The position numbers were made by a program, and so were the translations under genes. From Timema cristinae (Eukaryota > Arthropoda > Insecta > Phasmatodea > Timematidae), in assembly GCA_039000515.1 (NCBI GenBank), contig JBCFYV010000100.1, forward strand, positions 32,786,421 to 32,850,420: a DNA stretch of 64,000 nt. The letters run 5' to 3'. Below the pieces are notes generated by a model, which had not been told where the DNA came from, made no database searches, and was given only the letters and a program-made list of their open reading frames with translations. Shown one piece after another: positions 24,227 through 36,289 of the stretch; positions within the stretch are counted from its first letter, which is position 1; every line of letters begins with the position of its first letter.

Positions 24227-24379
24227 TTAAGACTACTATCCATTACTATAAAAAAAATTAAAATCATTGATGCTGTAGGTTAAATTATGTTTTTTGAGTA
24301 ATACATATTTTTTAACTCAATCATCATGGTCTAACAAAATCATCATGGTCTACTTTTCCAAATGGAATTAATTATTACT

Positions 24380-24475
24380 GTCGCTTTCCCATTTTCTCTC
24401 TACCATAATGCGGGTTCACTTATTCTAAACTACTCCTTAAATTACGCTGTTTATAACCCGTATATTAAAAGGGGA
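24380..24475 (+). repeat. SINE-C body and tail fragment
   Basis: TTCTCTCTACC, then AATGCGGGTTCACTTATTCTA, then TATAACCCG: the order of a SINE-C 3' half. The tail is mostly lost. Confidence 0.5.
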
Positions 24476-24687
24476 AATACAAAAATAAGTAATTAAAAAA
24501 AATTGTAAAAGCCTATTAATGAAGGTAGATATAGAAAGTTAATTTAAGAAGAATCATAAGATCACATAGCGGAGAGTAAAGTGAAAGCTACAATGTGGGA
24601 AAATCAAATTAGTTCTGCTAGTCAGTTAAATTTTATGTCCACACCAACTTACTTCCCGTCAGGCAGATATGAATATTAACTACGTTA

Positions 24688-25002
24688 AATTTGACCTGAT
24701 GTTCTAGGGGTAAGGTGTCGGTCTTCTGTGCTGGGGGTCCGGGGTTCAATCCTCGGTCCCGGCACAGATTTATCTAATTACCAAACCCTTCCTTCACCTC
24801 TGACAAGACATCTTGTGAATGTGAAGAATGCCAGGCCTCCACCGTGGTTCGGATCCCACGTTAAACTGTAGAACCTCCATTTCATCTCACAATCAACCTA
24901 CCACTACACTTTAGCGTAAGTGCGTACAACCGGAACGGGTAGTAAGACGCGGTGATGAATATAATAATAATAAAATAATAATAATAATAAAATAATAATA
25001 AT
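24688..25002 (+). repeat. SINE-A, full length
   Basis: Head box A (GTTCTAGGGGTAAGG), box B (GGGTTCAATCC), body, tail and a long interrupted (AAT)n. Short flanking repeats AACTACGTTA and AATTACGTTA, with one mismatch, are a likely TSD. Confidence 0.9.
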
Positions 25003-25019
25003 AATTACGTTACTTTGGT

Positions 25020-25195
25020 AGGTAAGATGTAGGGATGCCTAGTCTAAGAGAATATGTACCCTCATTTGACTTGTATAAAAGTGAAAAATAATCTAGTAAA
25101 AACACCATCAATACATCCATCTGAGATTCAAACCTTGACCTCCCCATAACCGTTAAGTCAGACAATATGATAGGGATAGCTTTTTACTAGTTGCC
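25020..25195 (-). repeat. Degenerate SINE-C relic
   Basis: The minus-strand body and head order is visible (ATGTACCCTCATTTGAC, GAGATTCAAACC, GACCTCCCCATAACCG). The tail is absent. Confidence 0.5.
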
Positions 25196-25204
25196 CACCA
25201 TTTT

Positions 25205-25440
25205 TTTTTATCACCGCGTATTTATACCCGTTCGGGCTGTATGCATATGAATAATTATTACTCTTACATGTTAGGAATGGTTAAAGTTGACCTAAGAGGA
25301 ATTGTGACTGAATTTTAAATGGGGTTAGAGTAGAGGAAAAAAAAATAGGAAAAACCACCCGAATTGCATCTGATCCAAACCTGTCATATAAAATCAAGTC
25401 TTTTTTTTTTAGAACTGGTCCCACTAATGCTAGTTAGACA
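25205..25440 (-). repeat. Degenerate SINE-C relic
   Basis: The tail (ATCACCGCGTATTTATACCC) is followed by a weak body (GGAAAAACCACCC, GCATCTGATC). The head is eroded. Confidence 0.55.
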
Positions 25441-26060
25441 GAATTCAACCCTGGGCTAGATCTAACCAGCTGTGAACAAAGTTCTAGCTGTCGGCACTAA
25501 AATGTAGTTTCCAAAGTTGTATTGCCACTCTACTTAAGATGTGTCGTCTTCAGTGGTCTCCATACATTCATAATATTTGGCCTACTTGATTACATAAGCG
25601 GAAAAATGCTAGATTGAGAACATTTTAAAATTAAAGCTGTTAAATTTTAAATCTTTACACTGATCAATTTTCATGATCGAAACTGTATATTACCAACTCA
25701 AGACACTTCACAAATAGTTGTATATTAGTGATAACAAAATATTATAAAAGTGTGTTATTCAACTCTTATATTTATTTTCATTATCTGATTGATCTTATAA
25801 TGGGAATAGAGTCGACCGTTGTAGAGATGACAATACGCTATTTTCGTTGCTCCCAGTAAAAATTTATCTAAAATCAGACAAAGGACTATAAATAATTCAA
25901 AACCTATGTTTTTTATGAAATGTCATCTCTATTAACATCACGTACTGAATCTAGCAGCTCATACTATCTTGTTGAATCGGAGTCACACGTGGTCAAATCA
26001 CTCAACTAATGCCAAATTTTAAATAAATATCTTTGTCATTCTTTTATTATGTTATCTATA
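25441..26060. other. AT-rich interval, nothing recognised
   Basis: No coding or repeat signal beyond background. Confidence 0.4.
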
Positions 26061-26513
26061 TCTATACTAATATTATAAAGAGGAAAGATTTGATTTTTTT
26101 TCTTTTTTTGTTTGTAATGGATAAACTCAAAAACTACTGGACCGATTTTAAAAATTATTTCACCAATATAAAGCAACATTATCAGCGAGTAGCATAGGCT
26201 ATTTTTATTTTGAAAATTTAATTTATTCCTCATAAAAATGTCGATAGTATATTATATAGTCGTTGGAAAAAAAAAGTTGTTGAAGGGCAAGGGGCGTTGC
26301 TGAATGGGGTGGGGGTAGGGGTGAGGAAAAGAGGAATGAGATGAAAATAGGAGGGAGGATAAAAGAGAGGGAGGGGGCTATACAGTGATGGTAGGATTGT
26401 ATTTTCAAAACAAAAAAAAGTAAAAAAGTTTTGTTTTTATATTGACATGATGGATGATTTGAATCTTTGTTTTACAGGATTCTTTACAAATTTTTTTACA
26501 GGTATGGGGCTAG
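26061..26513 (+). mobile_element. Helitron fragment with a typical insect 5' end
   Basis: Starts TCTATACTAATATTATAAAG after an A, followed by the AGGAAAG and CTACTGGACCGATTTTAAAA motifs common in insect Helitrons. A CTAG followed by T at 26510-26513 could be the 3' end, but no clear terminal hairpin supports it. The purine-rich minus-strand ORF inside is not a gene. The 5' end is firm; the 3' end is tentative. Confidence 0.65.
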
Positions 26514-27160
26514 TTTTCAATAATTATGAACATGACATCACTTAGGGACCACTTAGTTGAAGCGCAGAACTCTCCATCTGTCTCTCTTTTTTGGGCAGGT
26601 GATATTAAGGCTTTTTTTTAATCTTAAGATTACTACCTTTTTTTAGACACTTTGACTACTTTTTTATGATATCGGTAACTTTTGACATAATAGTGTCCAA
26701 GAGTTTACTGACTAACGTAAACTATTATAAAGATATTTAATGAATTTAAATGAGAGTTCTCATGTAATGACAACTCTATTGCTTTGTCAGATATTGCTTC
26801 GCATCACGCTATTAATTAAGATTACTTTACAATTATTAAATTAATGTTATTTATAGTTAAAAAGCTAGTTTTAAATATAAAAAATAGTGTCAATATTAAA
26901 TGTAATATGTTAATGAATAAACAGCAGTCAAATTCTGATTATTAAAATGTTATGACTTTGTAAATTTTATTACATTAATATATATCTTAAAATTAAGAAT
27001 AATAAATAGTATCAAATTATTAATTGATTAAACTAGCTAAAATTATTAAATTGAGCAATTCAATATAAAATGATAACGCTTATACAGTTTATTGTGCACA
27101 TGACTAGAGGTGTAAAGTAGATCTAAATGATCTTTAGGTACGGATGCACCTAGATACGGT
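26514..27160. other. AT-rich interval, nothing recognised
   Basis: No gene or repeat could be supported. Confidence 0.45.
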
Positions 27161-27164
27161 AATC

Positions 27165-27300
27165 AAACCTGGTAGCCTTGGCTTAGTGCACTAATGATCT
27201 GGTAGCACCGAGTGACCCTCATCACGGAATGAGCCAGGGTAGCTCATTATTGGCTCATTAATCCAAGGATCCAGGGTTCAATTCCAGTTTTCAGATGGCC
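27165..27300 (+). repeat. tRNA-like SINE head, family unclear
   Basis: A region with TAGCTCATTATTGGCTC followed by CCAGGGTTCAATTCC resembles box A and box B. No shared tail or (AAT)n follows. It could be a relic of a SINE distinct from A-D. Confidence 0.4.
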
Positions 27301-27560
27301 TTTTTAAAATGTACGAATAAGATAAATACAAACTTAGTAAAAGGTATAATTTAAAACAGATTAGTAATTAGATATCAATTTGATTATTCATGTTTTCCAT
27401 TATACTTTAATTAAACGTGTATTGTTCATTTTCACACTTTCCGTTTTTATACAATTAATATCACTTTTTAATTAGTTCTACTTCTCAATTTTTACACATA
27501 TATTTGTAAATATTATTACATTAATCAATCAAGTTCAGATAATCAAACTTTGACCCCTTA

Positions 27561-28052
27561 TCTATACTTATAAAATAACATGTCCTGATTGACTGACTGA
27601 CTGACTGACTGACTGATTCATCATCGCCGAGCGCAAACTATCAAGGCTACAAGCATGAAATTCGGAATGTATATTCATTTTGTTATGTAGGCACCCACTA
27701 AGAAAGTATTTTAGAAAATTCCACCCCAAAGGGGTCAAAATAGGGAATGATAATATGTATGATAATATGTATGAAAGTCCGTCATTTTGAAAGTTACATA
27801 AACAAAATTTTGTATTTCGGTTATTGACGTAAAACAAATACGTGTTTCAGGAATTTTGGAAATTTTATTTAATAAGGGATGAAAAAGGGGGTGAAAGTTT
27901 GTATCGGACTTGCATTATTTTTGATTGAGGTCAAGTTATGGTCATCAACGTAACGTAATATTTTAAATTAATCTGTAAATACATATGTATATTTTCGTAT
28001 TTGTATATAATCAACTTCCACGCGAGCAAAGCCGCGGGCAACAGCTATCTAG
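27561..28052 (+). mobile_element. Short non-autonomous Helitron, 492 bp
   Basis: Begins TCTATACTTATAAAATAACA after an A and ends GCCGCGGGCAACAGCTATCTAG before a T. It contains a (TGAC)n run. It is highly similar, in the opposite orientation, to the copy at 21601-22080. The 89-codon ORF (27568-27837) lies within and is not a gene. Confidence 0.9.
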
Positions 28053-28264
28053 TTTATTCATATATATATATTCACATTGTTGTTAAAATCACCTTTATCA
28101 TATTTAACCTTGTAAGCATTAACAAATTAATTAATTAGTTAATTTATTGGTTTTATGCGGGTGATACCTTGTAAAGCAACAATATTCAATTATCTATAAA
28201 AAACATTTATCTTATATTCACCATATTTTATACTCGTTTTAATCAATTAGAATATCATATTTTG

Positions 28265-28360
28265 AAATATTAAAAATTAAACCTGGACACGGGAATCTAA
28301 CTTTGGATTCTAACCACTGAGCTATTCAGGAATCATCTCGTGCCCAGAGTAATTCTTCAC
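28265..28360 (-). repeat. tRNA-like SINE head fragment
   Basis: On the minus strand a box-A-like TAGCTCAGTGGTTAGAA precedes a decayed box B. The rest is AT-rich and unassigned. Confidence 0.4.
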
Positions 28361-28992
28361 ACACTAAAAGCATAAATAATAGCTTTGGTAATTTGATTCT
28401 CAATTAGAACATGTTTTAAAAATAATAGATAGATAACTAAAATAAATTAGATTGTTTGTTTTACTGTGGTAGGCTAGGGAAACAAAAAAAAATATGAAGG
28501 CGGAAATATAAATTTGGTGTCTATTAATAATTGTGCGTCCCTACCGTATAACATATTTTAATCAAATAAATGTAGTAAGCTTTTATTAAAATATCATAGA
28601 TTTAATTAATGGTAAATGATTGAATAGCTGCTAGGGTTGTTTGAATTTTACTGGTGTCTAGTTTATTCAAATGTTGTTTAGAATTCAACGGTGAATGCTG
28701 GCATATTTCATTATGTGTCCTCACACAGCATTTAAATCATGTAATGTATGAATAGAATGAGAGATAAATCAGTGGATCGTAGCTGTACTAGGAATAGAAC
28801 AATAGTATCAACAACCGGCATGTCCAAAATAAAACCAAAATGTGGGAGGGAAATGTTTTAAAATCATCCAACTGTGAAATGGTGTTGCCAAAAAAATGTT
28901 CCAGTGGAGCTACGTTTTACAACGGGCAATATTGCCATCAGAACAAAGACAGTATTTGTTCAAGTAATATTTAGATGAATTCACCAGCATCA
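28361..28992. other. Intergenic sequence, nothing recognised
   Basis: No supported feature. Confidence 0.4.
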
Positions 28993-29002
28993 ATAGACAC
29001 AC

Positions 29003-29325
29003 TAGTGACCTGTTGGTCTAGGGGAAAGGTGTCAGACCTTATTGCTGGGGGTCCGGGGTTCAATCCTCGGTCCCGGCACAGATTTATCTGATTGCCAAAA
29101 CCTTCCTTCACCTTTGACAAGACGTGTATTAATCACAACTTTTGAATGTGTGGAATGCCAGCCTTCCACCGTGGTTCGGATCCCACGTTAAACTGCAGGT
29201 CCTCCATTTCATCTCACAATCCCCCTATCATTACACATTAGCGTAAGTGTGTATAACCCGACTGGGGAGTAAGACGTGGTGCTAATAATAATAATAATGA
29301 TTATGATTATTATTATGATGATGAG
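29003..29325 (+). repeat. SINE-A variant, full length, with 10-bp TSD
   Basis: Head with box A (TTGGTCTAGGGGAAAGG) and box B (GGGTTCAATCC), body with the ACGTGTATTAATCACAA variant, and a tail with CCCGACTGGGGAG in place of CCCGAACGGGTAG. ATAGACACAC is repeated at 28993-29002 and 29326-29335. Confidence 0.92.
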
Positions 29326-29335
29326 ATAGACACAC

Positions 29336-30438
29336 GGACTAAACGTCATTCAACCTCTTCTGGTTTTGTTTGTCTATCACGAGGGAGTTTTAATACCGTC
29401 CGGAAGTAGTGAATTATTATTTTATTTCATTAAATTGTTTTCCAATCTTACTTCATGAATATTATGGTACATTTACGTTCTCCCAATTCTTTCCACTCTT
29501 ACCCCAATATATTAGTTAAATTAAAAATAATCCATATAGGTTGCAAAGCGTGTTATGAAAACATAAATTTAAACCAATGCTCCCCATAATTTTTGGTTAA
29601 AGGGCAAATTTTAAAAATAAACATAGTTCCCTAACACTTAAATTTAGGTTGAATTAAATACATTTTCTTTGTCTGAATAATAAATCACATGAATTTCCAA
29701 ATATATTTTCGGAGCAATAGTATTGTTTTAAATTTTAATATTTCCAAAACAATTTGTTTTATTTAAATTAAATATATGATATAGGCCTATGCATATATAT
29801 TTGTATAGACTACATTTATATTAATATGTATATATGTTTATGTATGTATATGCATATATATATATATATATTAATGTAAATAATCATACTAATATTTTTA
29901 CTATGCATATTTATGTATATATATTATGTATGATAATATATATTAACTGGAATATGCTTAAACATCATAACTATCGCTCCATTAGTCAAAAGAGGTGCCG
30001 CTAAATACACGTTTAGAACCCCCGGTTTAAATCTTGAATTAAAATTACTAGTATTTATATTAAATGAACAAAAATAATATAAATATTACAAAAAAAGTAA
30101 CAACATTCTCGTGCGACTATTTTAAGAGTTTATGGTTTTCCCAACTATATAAATATATATATAATTTGATGAGTCTATCTTTTATAGTTGATATTATGAA
30201 AAAAATCTATACCGATTCTTAAAACCATCATTCATTTTAAAGGTTAGGAGTCCATGATTTTGGTAAAGATAAAATCGTCTAACGAAAACTCAATTTTCCT
30301 TGCAAATTTCAACTTTTCTTCTGCGTGCGTAGTAGCTCATCTGTACAATAATTATTTGTTTACATCACCATGAAAACCTTAATTCGAGTATGATGCTATA
30401 ATATCTGTAAATAAAGTATTTATCTTTGGATAAAAAAT
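29336..30438. other. AT-rich interval with TA microsatellites
   Basis: TA-rich low-complexity tracts at about 29800-29950; no coding signal. Confidence 0.5.
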
Positions 30439-30446
30439 AGTAACAG

Positions 30447-30604
30447 ATTATTTTTTATATTATTATTATTATTATTAGCACCGCGTCTTACTACCCGTTC
30501 GGGTTGTACGCACTTATGCTAATGTGTAATGGTAGGTTGATTGTGAGATGAAATGGAGGGCCTACAGTTTAACGTGGGATCCGAACCACGGTGGAGGCCT
30601 GGCA
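30447..30604 (-). repeat. SINE-A, 5'-truncated, with 8-bp TSD
   Basis: (ATT)n, tail and 3' body end abruptly at GGTGGAGGCCTGGC. AGTAACAG flanks it at 30439-30446 and 30605-30612. There is no tRNA-like head, hence no internal promoter. Confidence 0.87.
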
Positions 30605-30612
30605 AGTAACAG

Positions 30613-31894
30613 CTCAATTCTCACTTAAATTATATGGTGCAGAGTGAAGGTAAGGGTAGTTTTTAACTTATCATCAAGGTGTGAAGGTGGAAAATATACG
30701 ATTTTCTTAAAAACTAAACCCTGAAAGCTCAAATTTAATGGAAATTTGATAGCCTTGACATTTAAATAGAAAGTTTTGAGAGGCCTCAATCTAAAGAATT
30801 TGACATATTAAAAGTTTTGAATACATTTTAACGCGATAATCTGCAGACATCGCTACAGCGATCCATAGTTAGAACAATTTTTTTAATCAAAAATGTTAGT
30901 CAACTAGCTTTCCAATCGTGATCTAAAGATATATATCTCTTGGAATACACACATATATACACTATTTCTTACACTTCTAAAGACTAAGAAAAGTATATCC
31001 AAATATGTATCCTTCATTAATCTTTTCCACCTGTTTAACTTGACCGTATGTACCTTACCTCTTGATTTATTCCTTCATAATACTATTCACGTGAGCAGTT
31101 ACATTTACAAGAGTGAAAAACAAGTATCCACTATTCCGGATAACTATGACTGTAACAAATGTAGTTCTATTTATACTGTGTGTGTGATTTGGCTAATTTG
31201 ACATTAATTGATTTTAAAAATTGGATTGTTCAAACCCACTATAATTCTCTATAATATTCATATTTAAATCAATGGTTAAAAAAAATAGCATTTAATTCCA
31301 ATTTTAGAAGGAAATGTTTGGATAATTGAAGCCTATGTACTGGTTATTTTGAGTTTGTACTCGATACAAACCTAAATTAACGATCTTTATTAAACCACCC
31401 CCATATACCGAGAATGTCGAATAAAGTTACAATTTAGCCTATTGATAACATATATAGTAAATGAGATGGCTAAGAAAGATGGAAATTATGCACTGGCGGC
31501 GAGTGGGTTTTATTAGTGAATGTGTTGGCTCGGCATTTTTCAATTATTATTTAAATCTGCAATTTTCCATGCTAATTTTTCCAAGTCTTTATTATTTGTG
31601 TTTTAATTATTCTTGTTTTTTTATGTAAGCATTTATTGTAAATGTGTGTTTTATATAGCATATATCAAATGTTTGTGATTATTTGTAGTATATGTTAAGG
31701 TTATTGATATTGCATTGTGTCAGCTGCCTAGGTGGTACTCATGAAAATGGTTGATTCAAATTTTGAATATTCCGAATTTTTTTTGGACATCGATGGATTT
31801 TTAAATAAAAAAGTTTTACTGTAAAATAAATTTATGTTTTAAAGTGAGAAATAACAACTAAATAATTGTTAGCCTCCATGCATTATACATCTAC
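30613..31894. other. AT-rich interval, nothing recognised
   Basis: No supported gene, repeat or RNA. Confidence 0.45.
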
Positions 31895-32095
31895 ATGGTG
31901 GACACGCAGACCAAAGCGTCAGTCTCGCAGAGTCTGGTTTGCAGATAACGAAGTGGTCGGATTTTTAAAATTTGTTGAGTGTACTTGGGTATGGTTTTTT
32001 TTTCTGAATGTTTGCTCACCTTCCTTCTATGTAAATGCTGATATATTTCTTCTACATTTAAATGTTCTCATTTCTACTCCACTAGCGCAAATATG
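31895..32095 (+). repeat. SINE-C-like relic
   Basis: The head-like GGTGGACACGCAGACC and GTTTGCAGATAACGAAGTGG, then TGAGTGTACTTGGG, match the degenerate copy at 43600. The tail is lost. The 83-codon ORF here is a SINE by-product. Confidence 0.5.
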
Positions 32096-32399
32096 TGGAT
32101 ATTTCGGATGCGCGTAGGACGTTTGGCGCGATTTGGAATTATCCTAACTGAAACGCTTGTTTTCGTTTCGACCAAATTAAACACTAGAAGTTTGACGCAG
32201 TTTTGAAAACACCGGTTAATCCAATAGTGGGGCTCACTTCTGACTCTCATCTACATAGCCAGTTTCTGTTCTATCAATTGATGGAAACGTTAGGTTAGAT
32301 TATGTTGGCAAAAATTAAAGGGAATCAATTAATATCAACACACAAGTTGCAAATCATTGTAAATTATGGCTCTGTCCGTATGAAGGGGACCAAATTTAT

Positions 32400-32520
32400 A
32401 TTAATTTAAATTAGTTGAAACTTGGCATCTGGACACTGGAATCGAACCCGGTACTTTTGGCTTAGCGTGCCAATGCTCTTCCACAGAGCCATCTAGGATT
32501 CGTCCATATCTCAGGCTCCT
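32400..32520 (-). repeat. tRNA-like SINE head
   Basis: On the minus strand: box A TGGCTCTGTGGAAGAGC and an exact box B GGGTTCGATTCC. No shared tail is attached. It is not an intact tRNA gene, because the arms do not pair over the full length. Confidence 0.45.
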
Positions 32521-34364
32521 CTTTTACTAATAGATTAAGGCTGTGTCTGTAATGGACGTGTGTAATCATCAGCTACAAACGAGCAATCAATAATATCGCG
32601 AGCTCTCAGATATCACATCCATCTACGACTCATAAATGCTTATATGCTGAAATTATACAATACAAGATTGTAATTTTAAAGTGAATTGTAAATGAATATT
32701 AATTAATACTAGTTTAGTTTATTCGTTTTTATCACATCTTATACTTTACGGATTAATTCAAAGTGGAGGTATGAGGAGAGTAGGCCCTATTTTAGAATGT
32801 TTGCTTCCGCATTATCTGATAAGTGGTTTTATGGATTTCTCCATTTAATTTATCTGATTTCTTGAGAATGAAATATGTATCCAAGTTTATTGTAACCTTT
32901 AATCTTGTATAATAAATAATTGATTACCTTTTTAGGAAGAAAATTGTAGAATTGTTTTGTAAATAAATGGCAAAGTTTGTCTAGCAAACGGATTAAGAAT
33001 AACGGCATTCTACTGCTTGTACAGCCTTTTTCGGGCACTAGTGGCGCAGATAGGATATATTATTAGGGTGAGAGTATTTGTGAGAAAAAAAATATAGTTT
33101 TGTGTCATTTACAAAAATATGATTTGATTTCGATCTATTGTGCAAATGGGACAGTATTTACAAAAAAAAATGTATAAATTGGCACTTCATATGGTAGTGA
33201 GCCTAAGCACAATTAGTTTCCGTGAGTATGTAAAGACTTTTTTTATCCTGGACAGTATAACAAAATGGAATAAACCCTATCAATTTTGCATGGTGTCACA
33301 AACTTATAAAACATTTTATTTTGCGTTTTTGGGATATAAAATACCCCTAACAACTCTCTATGAACTACACCAATGTCAACACACAGACCGTAGATGACAA
33401 GAAGAGTTATCTATTAAATTGCATTGAAAGCAATTAATTGATAACATATTATAAATAAGTATATTGTTAAGTATTTCATTAAGAAGAACCAATACACACA
33501 CACAAACCAAACAAAAAACATTTGACATCAATAAAAAACACTTCAAAAGAAACGAAATACCCAACTTACCCTTTTTCCATTTCGTTTTACCAGTCCCCGC
33601 CTCTGTGCCTCATTCCTTTTTTTTTTACGGAAATCAACCAGGCGAAATTTTATTAGCTCTATTGCTTTGTTCCACCCAGTTTTTGTGTTTTATCAGATTT
33701 TTTTTATGTGTATATGAGTACATTTGCCCCATCTCGTTTATAAACTTTTTTTATTTTGAAAAACAAACATTGGGTTCCATTATTATTTTTTTATTTTGGT
33801 AACAAAAAAAATCAAATTAGAGTTTATCAATTGGAACAGAAATAAAACGACAAAGCTCATTGTCAGTTTTTTTGATAACCTCAGTTCTTCATCTCCAATT
33901 GTTTAGCAAACGATATTGACTCTAAGCAAATACAATTCTATATTGTTTAAGGTCCATTTGAGTATTAATTGCTACTCGTAAAAAAAAGTATTGTATTTGA
34001 GTAAATATAGTCCCTGTGTTGGTGGTGCCTGCAGAACTGAGATAGGATTCCAATCAAGATTGGTAGAAGAAGAGAAGTTGGCCGGAATAGAGATTCACTG
34101 GACCCATCCTGGCCATTTGTTATTTTGTTTTTGTATTCCAGACTCCAGTCTAGAGTATTTTCAGAGAATATATGGAAGGGGCTAGTCACTAAATTTCGCT
34201 GCGCATAAATTATACGATCCAATATTGGGTTTCAAAAAACTTTCGATTTTATAAAGCACAAATAAATTAATCTTATAAACGTTACTAAAAGGTAATAAAA
34301 AAGTGTATTGCTCCGGTAAGGTTATATGCATACATAATAATTGCACTAACGCGTTAAGGATCAT
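32521..34364. other. AT-rich interval with several meaningless ORFs
   Basis: Five ORFs of 60-112 codons overlap one another on both strands. Their products are rich in Phe, Leu and Ile, with no domain or initiation context. None is called. Confidence 0.45.
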
Positions 34365-34530
34365 GTATGTACAATTTTAGAGTAATTGTACCAGCATTTG
34401 TGTGGAGAGATATTTGTAAAAAAAACACCTAGAATATAGCCGGCCAAAATTTAAACCCCAATCTCCTAGTCACTGACATTCCAGTCTAACACGAGTGTGA
34501 CGCACTAGACCATTCAACCCCCTATGCGGG
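34365..34530 (-). repeat. SINE-C relic, tail missing
   Basis: The body (TGTACCAGCATTTGTGTGGAG) and head (CCAATCTCCTAGTCACTGAC, GACGCACTAGACCATTC) are in minus-strand order. Confidence 0.6.
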
Positions 34531-34559
34531 TTCGGTAAATAACAAAATAGTTCCAACTT

Positions 34560-34580
34560 TCTTTTTTTTTTTTTTTTTTT
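34560..34580. repeat. Poly-T run
   Basis: About 20 T residues in a row, with no adjoining element end recognised. Confidence 0.7.
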
Positions 34581-34659
34581 GCAATTTATGTAAAGTTAAC
34601 ACTTTTGGTAAAAAGTGTATTGAATAATTAAAGCGAAACCGACAATGGTGGTCATGTGT

Positions 34660-34850
34660 ATGAATGGCCCCTCTTGTCATAATCTGGTTTTGTTATCATG
34701 GGTTGAGGTCAAGGTTCGAATCTCAGCTCGATGTAATAAAGTATTTTTCCCTGAATGAATTCTCACTCTTTTTGCACGCAAACATAGGTTAATTTCCTCT
34801 AAATTTTACCTTCTTCATCCTTACCCTTACCCCCCGCACCCCCCCTTAGA
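34660..34850 (+). repeat. SINE-C relic
   Basis: The head (GTCAAGGTTCGAATCTCAGC) and body (TTCTCACTCTTTTTGCACGC) are recognisable; the tail is lost. Confidence 0.55.
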
Positions 34851-34924
34851 GTAAATATATGGATAGTTCAGAGAGGTTGTGGAAAAGGAATTTAAAAAAT
34901 AATCAATGAATATATACAAACCAA

Positions 34925-35145
34925 CTTCGGTGGTTGTATGAGCTAAGGAATCTCACTCGCAACATATTGAACTGCCATTGACGGGGAGATTGTGGTTCAA
35001 ATCCCAGTCGGTTGTACAGAGGGTATTTTTTTCTTGTTTCCCACTTCCTCCCCCTCTCCCCACGCAAAGGCGGGTACAGTTACTAAAATGTTTACCTTTG
35101 TTACTCTTAACATATAAGCGTAACTAACGAGTAGGGAAATACTGT
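34925..35145 (+). repeat. SINE-C relic
   Basis: The head has GACGGGGAGATTGTGG and GTTCAAATCCCAGTCGG. The body has CACGCAAAGGCGGGTACAG. The tail is reduced to ACGAGTAGGG. Confidence 0.7.
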
Positions 35146-35223
35146 AAAATCAATGTATGCTTAAAATGTTTACATAAACTTATTTTAAACCTTTTCAATT
35201 AGTATACTAACAATTAAGTCGTC

Positions 35224-35483
35224 AACCGCTTCGGTGTCGTAGCTAACGCGCTAGTCGTGTTGAGCTCGACTGCTGAGGATGGGGAGATCGAGGTTCGAAT
35301 TTCGGTCGGGTGAACTGGGGGTGGTTTTCCTAAATGGTTTTTTACTCTTCCTCCACGCAAATACGGGTTCACTTCCTCTAATTCAACCTTCCCAATTCCT
35401 AATCCATTAGCGTAATTAGTACTTAAAGCGTATAACCTTAACGGGTAGTAAGACGCGGGGTTAAATAATAATTTAAAAAAATA
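35224..35483 (+). repeat. SINE-B, full length, with 8-bp TSD
   Basis: Head with GGTGTCGTAGCTAACGCGC and GAGGTTCGAATTTCGG, complete body and tail. AAGTCGTC flanks it at 35216-35223 and 35484-35491. The 111-codon ORF on the other strand is a by-product. Confidence 0.92.
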
Positions 35484-35489
35484 AAGTCG

Positions 35490-35660
35490 TCCCACGCTTA
35501 GCTCTGTTGGTAGTGTGTATATATACTGAGCTAAGGGTCCCAGGCTCAAACCCTTACATGGCCAAAAATTTCATCTTTGGTGAAATGTGGGTTTATCCTT
35601 TAACAGTGATGAACTAACTTCTGGGGGCTGGGTGTTGTGTCTTGGGTGTTCTAGATTTTT
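35490..35660 (+). repeat. tRNA-like SINE head and body, family unclear
   Basis: Box A TTAGCTCTGTTGGTAG and a box-B-like CCAGGCTCAAACCC are followed by GTGAAATGTGGGTTTATCC. It abuts the SINE-B TSD. No shared tail was found. Confidence 0.45.
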
Positions 35661-35879
35661 ATTTACACTATTTATCCCCATTCCTAACATGTATTTCGGA
35701 ACCTATATCTACATCATGAACAAAGATTACATCTTTTAGCTTTTTTTTTAATACAATATTAAGTTTAAAATAAGCATCTAAATCTATAATGGATCGGCGA
35801 TAACAACTGAAATACCCTGCAGCCAACTATAAGAAGGACTTATACTTAGGTTAAGTTAGTATTAAGTATTTTTATAAAT

Positions 35880-36285
35880 CTTTAAGTTAAGTTAGTTGTA
35901 AGTCCATAGGTGGTTATACTGTGGGTAGTAAGCGGAGCTAAATCTCCGGTAGGGCACCTCCTCAAGTGGCGGAGAGGGGGATGCCCACCCCCGCTGGGGC
36001 TCTCGCCAATCTGGGGCTATTAGATCCAGAGTGCAGTGGGACATCCAGCAGGGCAGGGTACCGGGGCGTAATATACCGGGTCGGACCAACTAGTAGGTTA
36101 GATGTAGGAAAGAAGGACAAATAAGACTTTAAGATTTATTTGCTTATTCTAAACTTATTATTGTATTTAAAAAAAAATAGCTAAAAGATGTAATGTTAAT
36201 TCAAGATGTAGATCTAGGTCCCAGCTACATGCTAGTAATAGAGATAAATAATGTAAATAAATAAATACAAATAAATAAAATGTTC
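35880..36285 (+). mobile_element. Possible 3' end of a non-LTR retrotransposon
   Basis: A GC-rich block (GGGCACCTCCTCAAGTGGCG, CCCACCCCCGCTGGGGC) turns into AT-rich sequence ending in irregular TAAATAAATA repeats, the layout of a LINE 3' UTR. No reverse-transcriptase motif is present, so this would be a heavily 5'-truncated copy. The 65-codon minus ORF is not called. Confidence 0.35.
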
Positions 36286-36289
36286 AGGT

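Noticed and set aside
27593..27620. CRISPR-like short repeats (TGAC)n
   Set aside because: It is a tetranucleotide run inside a Helitron with no spacers; CRISPR arrays are not expected in an animal genome.
33464..33802. 112-codon plus-strand hydrophobic ORF
   Set aside because: Phe/Leu-rich product from T-rich DNA, overlapped by other ORFs, with no domain or conserved start context.
35214..35549. 111-codon minus-strand ORF
   Set aside because: It lies on the reverse of a full-length SINE-B with TSD; the same artefact appears over other SINE copies.
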